Under the pieces are notes generated by a model. The model saw only the letters and a list, made by a program, of their open reading frames with translations, was not told the DNA's origin and did no database searches. Positions 56,610-64,000 of a stretch of 64,000 nt of DNA are shown one piece after another. The first letter of the stretch is position 1; each line of letters begins with the position of its first letter. Both the position numbers and the translations under genes were made by a program. The DNA is from Alopecurus myosuroides (taxonomy: Eukaryota > Streptophyta > Magnoliopsida > Poales > Poaceae), in contig CM054057.1 of the NCBI GenBank assembly GCA_028641055.1, forward strand, positions 726,302,484 through 726,366,483. Direction: 5' to 3'.

Positions 56610-59600
56610 TGTCGCACCCGGACTTCTAGAGGATACACACAGCCCGCTAAATAGTAGATAATTGGCTTACGGGGCCTACCTGCACCCGCATCTCAATATG
56701 AGTAGGCCGACACGTAAACGTGTGACAACCATTCTAGTATTCATCATCTGTGAAACCATCCAATAGGAATCCGAATACTTCCATTGACGTACTTCATAAC
56801 ATACACACATGGTACATCACGGTATTTGAACAAGTGATATCACAACAAATCTCTAAGACACAAAGAAATAGAAATAAGTGGCAAAATCTCTCACTAGAGC
56901 AGAGATAGCAAATCCAGTCATACAGAGGACACATGTCCCAACAAATCATCATTACATCACAGCGGAAGCAACAAAGTGTCTGAGTACAGACAAGATCCAA
57001 ATAGACCTAAGAGGCCGGAAACGAAAAGAACGGATCCCATCCACGAAGTCTCGGATCCTGCCCGGGTCCGCTATCTACTCGTCAGCAGCCTCGTCATACT
57101 CCACGTAGTAGCCACCATGGGGATCGCGGAAACGTAGTCTGCAGAACCAGCAGCCCCAAAGGGGTCAGTACGGACGAGTACTGGCAAGCAAGACGCACAA
57201 GATACCAAAGTGTACCCGACAACACCAGGTACAGATGCTTTGGGTTCAACGGAAGATAGGTGATACAAAGGTGCGGCAGCGGGTTGCACTAACCAACTAC
57301 AGAGACACGCTACAACATCCGGCTAAAAGAAAGGGATAAGATAGCGCATCGGAGCCAACTACCACTAACCTCAAACAAACTCATCCTGGATCTCGCCCCT
57401 TATCCAAAGAAGCAATCCGAGGATAACCCACACAGTTGGATTAATGAAGGTTCAGGTTATTGTGACAATATGCCTATGACTAGTCAAATTATTATTAATT
57501 AGGTGTAAGTTGTCGGAGTACTTGTTAGCCAGCACTTTCACCAAGTCGTCACATAATCGCGGACAACACGGCTTCTCGAGAAGATTCATCCCTGCAGGGT
57601 GTGCTCCAGTACCCGTACACACTCGAGCCACCAACTAAAACTCGGGTGGACTCAACACGACTCGAACCATCTCTACAGCCTGTCCTAGGAGCCACGGAGC
57701 TATAAGGTCCCAGCCACGCAGCCGAATACTCAGCGCAAGTGTGCAAAACTCCCGCAGGACGCAACACCCCGGCAATACAGGCCTCGCCCTATATGTGTGC
57801 ATCATCAACATCATCGGTATCAACCATGGGAGCGACCCATTCATGCGTATGAGCCAAATGGAACACCCGAACTAAGTGTGGCTCTTCGGACAAACTGCGG
57901 ATCAGGTCAAAGTCGAGGGGGGTTCCATACGACCACCCGGATGCGGTGAGCACGCTCATCATGGATCAGAGGACAAGACCCTTTTCCTAATTAGGGTCGG
58001 CACTAGCAGGCTTCAAAACCCTAACCCGGGCCTCCTGCCGGTGCCTTATCATGAAATTATTATTACCCCAAACATTAACATAATATTGATTATAACAAGC
58101 CCGTCTATCAAACTAAACAGGTGATAAGATAAATGACAACAAGACTCGAGCACAAACAAACCTAAGCATGATTCTACGACACAGGCTAACAAATAACAAG
58201 GTTGTAGGTGTGGGGTGAGGCTATATTCATGGCTGCAGGATGACATGTGATAGGATCGGAACACAAGCAACGAATCATAAGGCTAGCAGATTAGACAACG
58301 GAAAGTATCGGTATCAAGTGTGGAACGGACACAATGGTTCATGTGAGTGAATACTTTCCTGCTTACTCAACAGCCTGGTGTTGAGCTAACTCCTCTGAAG
58401 TGGTATCGTAACCCTCGTCTGTCTCAACGTCGTCGTCTATTCGAGAAGAAGCAAACAAACAACGGAGAGAGACGGACAATCAATAACATGGCATAATGCA
58501 CAAACATGGGATGATGCATGACATTTTAATGCAAGTAAGAGATCATGGACATGATCATCAAGTTAAATGAGTGTCCCAAATAAGTTTGCATTATTTGGAA
58601 ACCTCTCATATTTATCTTAGTGGCCTATTATTAATTTTAATAAGACCAATACATAAAAAGTATTCCCACATGCATGAAATGATACTTTTCTGTTATTAAT
58701 TGAAGTTCTTTCCATTTTGGTATAGTTTCCATAATTTTGGGGTGAAGAAAATAATAAATAAGAATTAATTCTTATTGTTTTCATTTCTGCCATTTTTGGT
58801 AAACAATTTAAAAAGAGGTACTTTCAGTTACAAAAGCATGGGAAATACTTGAAAACATGTGGACAATGTTTCACTGAACATTTTAAGCCATTAAACATAA
58901 TTTTTGGATAATTATTGAATTTATTATGCATTTTTTCATAAGCATTTTTATTCTGCCCTTTTTAGTAAACAGAACGAAACATGTTCAAATTTAATTCAAT
59001 TGTGACGAACCAAAATACCACTGTGTAGAGTTTGTTAAGACAAATTTTTAGAGCTCAAGTTTGCTCAATTTGGGTGAACAGAACTCAAGTTATGAATTTT
59101 GCAAGATTTCAGTTTTTATTCCATTTTCTGTATTTAATTATTTATTGCACAATTGTTAACAGAAACATATTGCAACTTTGACATTAACAGAAAGTGCTCC
59201 TCACTGTGAGTTTGTAGAAATTTGAATCACCATATATGGAGCATGTATGAATTAGTTATTGATTTTACAATTAACATTTGAAACTGCAAATCTGTTTTTT
59301 TTTCAGAACAAAAATTTCAGAAAAAAGTGGAAAAAAAGGTGGGTTTTATTCCGCTGCGGGGAGGGATCGAACCCGCGACGCTGCACTTGCATGCGAGCTT
59401 CGCTGGCCATCTGGCCACTGCCACGGTCGTTGCAGAACAGGGATGCGCGGCCCTTTTGTGGTTCAGCTAAGGGCGGCTGCAAATTCGCGAAAAAGACAGG
59501 AGAAAAAGGGGGGGCTTTTCGGCTGGAGCGGGGACTCGAACTCGCGCCCCTGGTCGCGCGCGAGGGGGGCCTGTGCCACTGGGCTATTCCTGTTTTCGTG

Positions 59601-60599
59601 TTGAATAACAGATCTGCAGGGTTAAGGTGTTTATCTGGCGCGTTAACTGAACCAAAAACGAACAGATTCAGACTTGCATGTAACTGAACGATGATCATGG
59701 CAGTGCCGACGGCGACGAACTGAACCGGCCCGCAGGCATCTACTACGGCATGCAAACCAGCAGGGAAACGGCGGGAATCGGAAGAGGAACTCACCATGAG
59801 CCCGACCGTGTGCTCGGTGAGGTAGGAGGAGGTCGAGGACGGCGGCGGGAGCTCGCCGGAGTTGCTCCGGTCGGAAAACCTTCAGAGAAAGGAGGGGATC
59901 TGAGGGGAGAGGGAGCAGGGTGGCGGCAGCGGCTGGGGAGGAGAAGAAGAGGGGCTAGGGTTTGGGGCTACCTCGGGGTAGATAAGGGCAGGGAGAGAGA
60001 GAGGAGCACATGGGGACGAGCTCGCTTTTTCCCTCCTGCTTCCGTCACCCGTACGGAGGAAGGGGACGAGGCCTGGCAGGCCGGCTGCTCGGGATGGTTT
60101 GGGCCAGCCCACCAGGCTGGCTTGGACAGGTGTCCTTCTTTTCTTTTCCTGTTCTTTATATTTATTTATTTTTGTAAAAGAGAAAAAGAGAGAGAAAAAA
60201 AAGACAGGCTTTGGGGTACTTATTTTAGGTGATCAAATTTTTATTAAGTGCACAAGACCAACAGCCCATGTGTGCCATATTTTGGTTTTCAAAATTATTT
60301 AATTTTTGAGCAAGTTGATATTTAAATTGGTTTTTGGCAATTTTGAATTTAATAAAAGGAATTGTTTTAAACCACTTATAAAAAAAATGATTCCAACTCC
60401 AATATTAAACCCATAATTAAAAGTGTTTTGTTGGTGTTGTTTATTTGAAAATTGGAACAGACCAAGTATGAGCAATTGTTTGAATTTGAAAACTTGCATT
60501 TGGAAACTTAACACATGCAATGCTTATGATGCCATGATGCCAGAAAAAATAAAACAAAGAGCAAGCAAGTTTGGAGGTTTTCATACTTGGGATGTTACA
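56610..60599 (-). repeat. Shared Tekay LTR (5' of copy 1, 3' of copy 2)
   Basis: 3990 bases, plus-strand tgtcgcacccggac ... gggatgttaca. The left side abuts the copy 1 primer site, the right side the copy 2 polypurine tract, so one LTR serves two internal regions. GC-rich transcribed part at 59700-60110. Confidence 0.9.
59359..59592 (-). other. Two tRNA-like (pol III A/B box) modules in shared Tekay LTR
   Basis: Same modules as at 50282-50512: B box GGGTTCGATCCC (complement of 59363-59374) with A-like TGGCCAGATGGCCAG (59403-59417), and B-like GAGTTCGAGTCCC (59531-59543) with A-like TAGCCCAGTGGCAC (59573-59586). All four boxes are retained in both LTR copies despite indels between them. Confidence 0.6.
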
Positions 60600-60635
60600 A
60601 AACGCCCCCCTTGAAGGAATCGCGCCTCGAGATTC

Positions 60636-62157
60636 CTACTGAGAAGAGAAAAGGTCCGGATACTTCTTGCGAAGATCCTCTTCGGTCTCCCACGTTGCCT
60701 CTTTATCGGAATGATGAGACCACTGCACTTTGAAGAACTTAGTGCTCTTGTTGCGAGTTTTTCGCTCGGTCTCATCGAGAATGCGAATAGGGTGCTCTTC
60801 ATAAGAGAGGTCTTCTTGCAGTTCAATGGAATCATGATCAACTGCACGACCTGGCTCTTTGAAGCACTTCTTGAGCTGTGACACGTGAAAGACATCGTGC
60901 ACCTTGGATAGCTTTTCTGGAAGTTCAAGACGATAGGCATTTTCTGCACGCCTTGAGAGAATGTTGAAGGGACCAATATAACGTGGAGCAAGCTTTCCCT
61001 TGACACCAAAACGATGAGTGCCTCTGAGAGGAGTGACACGGAGGTAGTCCTTGTCTCCAGCTGCATAGACCATGTCCCTGTGTTTGCTGTCATAGTAGCT
61101 TTTCTGACAAGAGGGCAATCTTCAGATTGTCACGAATGATGCGGACTTTCTCTTCGGCCTCCTTAACAATGTCAGGGCCTAAGAGTGAACGTTCACCAGC
61201 TCCAGACCAATTGATTGGACTCCTGCATCTGCGACCATAGAGAGCCTCGAAAGGTGCCATGCCTAGGCTTGCCTGGAAGCTGTTGTTGTAGGAGAATTCA
61301 GCATATGGAAGACATTCCTCCCATTTCATGCCAAAAGAGAGACCACATGCTCTGAGCATATCCTCAAGGATCTGATTGACTCTCTCGACTTGCCCTTGAG
61401 ACTGAGGATGATAGGCTGTGCTGAACAGAAGCTTGGTGCCCAAAGCTTCTTGAAAGCTTTTCCAGAAATGAGAAGTGAAGATGCTTCCACGGTCTGAGCT
61501 TATTTCTAGCGGAACACCATGAAGAGGAACAATCTTTGTTGTATAGAGCTCTGCCAATTGACTAGCTGAGATTGTCTCTTTAACAGGAAAGAAGTGAGCG
61601 ACTTTAGTGAGTCGATCAATGACAATGAAGATTGCATCGTTGCCCCTCTTGGACTTTGGAAAACCAGTAACGAAGTCCATTTCAATCATGTCCGACTTCC
61701 ATTCAGGAATTTTCAGAGGTTGGAGAAGACCCGCTGATTTCTGATGAACTGCTTTGACACGTTGACAAACATCGCATTCAGAGACATATTTAGCAATTTC
61801 ACGCTTCATGCCAGACCACCAATACATTGTTTTAAGATCCTGGTACATCTTTGTACTTTCAGGGTGTATGGAAAGAGGAGTATCATGAGCCTCCTTGAGA
61901 ATCACATCTTTCAGGCTTTGGATTTCGGGAACTGCAATGCGTCCTTGGAAAAACACTGTTCCCTTGTCATCAATTGAGAAGCACTCATACTTCACATTGC
62001 CTGCTTTGATGTTCTTTGCGATCTTCTTGATCTCAGCATCACGAAGTTGTTCAGAACGAATCTTGTCCTCAAGCGTTGGACTGGCTGTCAAGTTTGCAAG
62101 ATAGCCTTGAGGAACAAGTCCAAGATTCAGCTTTTGGAATTCTTCGTGAAGAGGAGG
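60636..62157 (-). pseudogene. Tekay copy 2 integrase with chromodomain
   Basis: Same order as copy 1: HHCC finger, D-D-E core (MDFVTGF, SSDRGSIF, GQVERVNQ) and C-terminal chromodomain, stop at 60636-60638. The frame is open from about 62091 to 61090, where a two-base loss (caagagggc versus copy 1 caagactgggc) shifts it; the chromodomain part then reads intact. Upstream, a TAA at 62158-62160 replaces the CAA (Gln) of copy 1, a C-to-T change. Confidence 0.85.
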
Positions 62158-63398
62158 TTAGCTTTCCATGATCATGAGATTGTTGCAATAGGACTTGCGA
62201 CTGAGATCATCGGCCATAACATTAGCCTTGCCTGAAGTGTCAGAGATGGTGAGATCGAAGTCTTTGATCTTCTCAATCCATCTCCTTTGTCTAAGTTTCA
62301 GATCTGGCTGACTGAAGATGTACTTCAGACCCTTATGATCGGAAAAGATTTCAGTGCGATTACCCAACAAGTATTGTCTCCATTTCTTGAGGGCAAACAC
62401 AACTGCTGCGAGTTCAAGGTCATGAGTGGGATAATTGAGCTCATGTGTGTTCAACTGACGTGAAGCATAAGCCACAACTTGACGTTCTTTCATGAGAACT
62501 GCACCTAGACCTTGGAGAGAAACATCACAGAATATTTGGAAAGGTTTGGAAGGATCTGGGCCAACCAGAACTGGTGTAGAAGTGAGTTCAGTCTTCAGGA
62601 GATTGAAGCTTTCATCACATTGTGGAGACCAGACGAACTTCTTGTCCTTCTTTGTGAGGTCAGTGAGAGGTTTGGCAATCTTGGAGAAGTTTGGGACGAA
62701 GCGACGACAATAGCTAGCCAAACCAAGAAAACTTCTGACTTGCTTCACCGTTTTAGGCGGTTTCCATTCAACAATGGCCTTAACCTTTTCTGGGTCAATA
62801 GCTATGCCCTTGGCAGATATGACATGACCAAGGTAAGTGACTTCAGAAATCCAGAACTCACATTTGGAAAACTTGGCATAGAGGCGATGCTCGCGAAGCT
62901 TCATGAGAGTGAGGTGAAGATGTTCTTCATGCTCTTTCTCGGATTTGGAGTAGACAAGAATATCATCAAGATATACCACAACGAACTTGTCGAGGTATTC
63001 ATGGAAGACAGAATTTATGAGTCGAGAGAAGGTCGCCGGTGCATTGGTGAGACCAAAGGACATGACGGTGTATTCATAGCGACCGAAGCGAGTGACAAAG
63101 GCTGTCTTTGGAACATCCTCTTTTCTGATCTTTATTTGATGGTAACCCATTCTCAAGTCCAACTTGGAGAATATACAGGCTCCAGCAAGGTGATCAAAGA
63201 GATCATCGATGCGAGGAATTGGATATTTGTTCTTGATGGTTTTCTCGTTAAGAGGACGATAGTCAACAACGAGTCTCTTTGTTTGATCCTTCTTTGCCAC
63301 AAAGAGAGTTGGGCATCCCCAAGCCGAGGAACTAGGTTGAATGTAACCTTTTTCCATGTACATATCGATTTGCTACTTTAACAATTTCAGTTCAGGAG
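62158..63398 (-). pseudogene. Tekay copy 2 reverse transcriptase and RNase H
   Basis: The long uninterrupted frame (62158-63363, about 400 codons) carries [55 protein letters not shown] and the connection and RNase H domains ([23 protein letters not shown]). It is blocked upstream by the TAG at 63373-63375 shared with copy 1, and downstream by the private TAA at 62158-62160. It shows the intact version of positions where copy 1 has single-base losses. Confidence 0.9.
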
Positions 63399-64000
63399 GA
63401 GCTATCTTGTATGGATACTTGGAGATTGGAGCAGTGCCTGGTTCAAGTTCGATGCCGAACTCAACAGCTCTGTCAGGAGGCATTCCTGGCAATTCTTCTG
63501 GAAAGACATCGGGGAAGTCACAAACCACCGGAACAGTTTCAATAGATGGTAGAGGATTTGCATTGAGAGTGTAGAGTTGAACAACTGGATTTTCAGCATG
63601 GAAGTAACTATCTGGCCAAAAGGGTGTGTGATTTTGACAGACTTAGCAGGACAATCAATGACTGCTTTGTTGGCTACCAGCCAATCCATCCCAAGAATGA
63701 CATCAATATCTGAAGAGTGGAGAGCTATCAGAGATGCCTGGAATGGAAGGTTTCCAATTGTGATCTCGACGATCTGGCTAACTTTATTGCTTTGCCAGCT
63801 AGATCCCGGTGATTTCACTAGGAGGGGGATAGACAACTGTTCGAAGTTGATTTTACTGGTGTTTGCAAAGCATTGAGAGATGAAAGAGTGTGAAGCACCA
63901 GAATCGAACAAGACTTTAGCATGAAACAAGTTCACAAGAAGTGTGCCCATTACAACTTCTGGAGATTCTTCTGCTCCCTGGGCCTTGACATGGTTCACCC
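63399..64000 (-). pseudogene. Tekay copy 2 protease and gag C-terminus (partial)
   Basis: Enters from the right window edge. Retains VLFDSGASHSFISQCFA (protease D-S-G-A), VILGMDWLVANKAV and the acidic segment before reverse transcriptase. A two-base difference near 63606 (gaagtaact versus gaagtagact in copy 1) and a further shift near 63430 move the frame. Confidence 0.8.

Larger units (their letters stand above)
47554..60599 (-). mobile_element. Tekay/Del-type chromodomain Gypsy retrotransposon, copy 1 of a shared-LTR array
   Basis: Minus-strand element with 5' LTR 56610-60599, tRNA-iMet primer site 56597-56607, leader, one gag-pol frame (51553-55917), polypurine tract (51517-51535) and 3' LTR 47554-51516. 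The right LTR is followed directly by a second internal region instead of a target duplication. The C-terminal chromodomain on integrase and the LTR start TGTAACATCCC place it in the Tekay/Del clade (inference from motifs). Confidence 0.9.
60600..64000 (-). mobile_element. Tekay copy 2, internal region (continues off the right edge)
   Basis: Directly after the shared LTR comes the polypurine tract (60600-60618), then integrase, RNase H, reverse transcriptase and protease on the minus strand, collinear with 51517-54915. The 5' part (gag N-terminus, leader, 5' LTR) lies beyond the window. Confidence 0.9.

Overview
This window is plant nuclear DNA made almost entirely of nested transposable elements. 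I see no host gene. The families point to a large-genome grass, probably Pooideae (wheat, barley, oat or ryegrass relatives): Athila-type Gypsy elements with tRNA-Asp primer sites, Tekay/Del-type chromodomain Gypsy elements with about 4-kb LTRs and a tRNA-iMet primer site, and large CACTA DNA transposons carrying TNP2, Transposase_24-like, DUF8039 and Ulp1-like genes. The genus is inference from element style.

Layout. (1) 1-707 is the right end of a long LTR (family X) inserted in a minus-strand Athila gag. (2) 708-21812 is a minus-strand, protease-only (non-autonomous) Athila array: gag, shared LTR (1686-4649, itself hit by a solo LTR at 1823-3216), internal 3' region, gag, outer LTR (20219-21812). 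A related plus-strand full-length Athila (5624-15979, 5-bp target duplication with one mismatch) sits inside its 3' region. (3) 21813-44972 is the remainder of an old CACTA element (CACTA-2). A family X solo LTR (25550-42893, duplication GCCCC) splits its accessory gene. That LTR is in turn split by a large CACTA (CACTA-1, 28061-40681, 14-base terminal repeats, duplication AAG). (4) 44973-46909 is degenerate DNA with a tRNA-derived SINE-like stretch and an Athila protease relic. (5) 46910-47553 is an Athila LTR cut by a minus-strand Tekay-type array, LTR-internal-LTR-internal, running off the right edge.

How the parts work together. CACTA-1 has two transcription units: TNP2 transposase (29078-32516), and a Transposase_24/DUF8039/Ulp1-like gene (34890-38663). 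Behind them lies a small intact gene (39764-40024) for an RNase H1 hybrid-binding-type (viroplasmin) domain with a C-terminal membrane anchor. Both large units are preceded by a cluster of the element's own terminal-type repeats and by a shared leader module of about 103 bases. The non-autonomous Athila shares primer-site type, polypurine tract and 3' untranslated region with the autonomous Athila nested in it, so trans-mobilisation is plausible.

Most likely novelties: the tail-anchored RNase H1-domain microprotein in CACTA-1; the duplicated terminal-repeat/leader modules; paired tRNA-like (pol III A/B box) modules in the Tekay LTR; a hairpin with a compensatory stem change, present in both the LTR end and the leader of that element; and two unrelated shared-LTR arrays in one window. 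Caution: many reading-frame breaks are single-base, often at homopolymers, so some may be assembly errors rather than decay.
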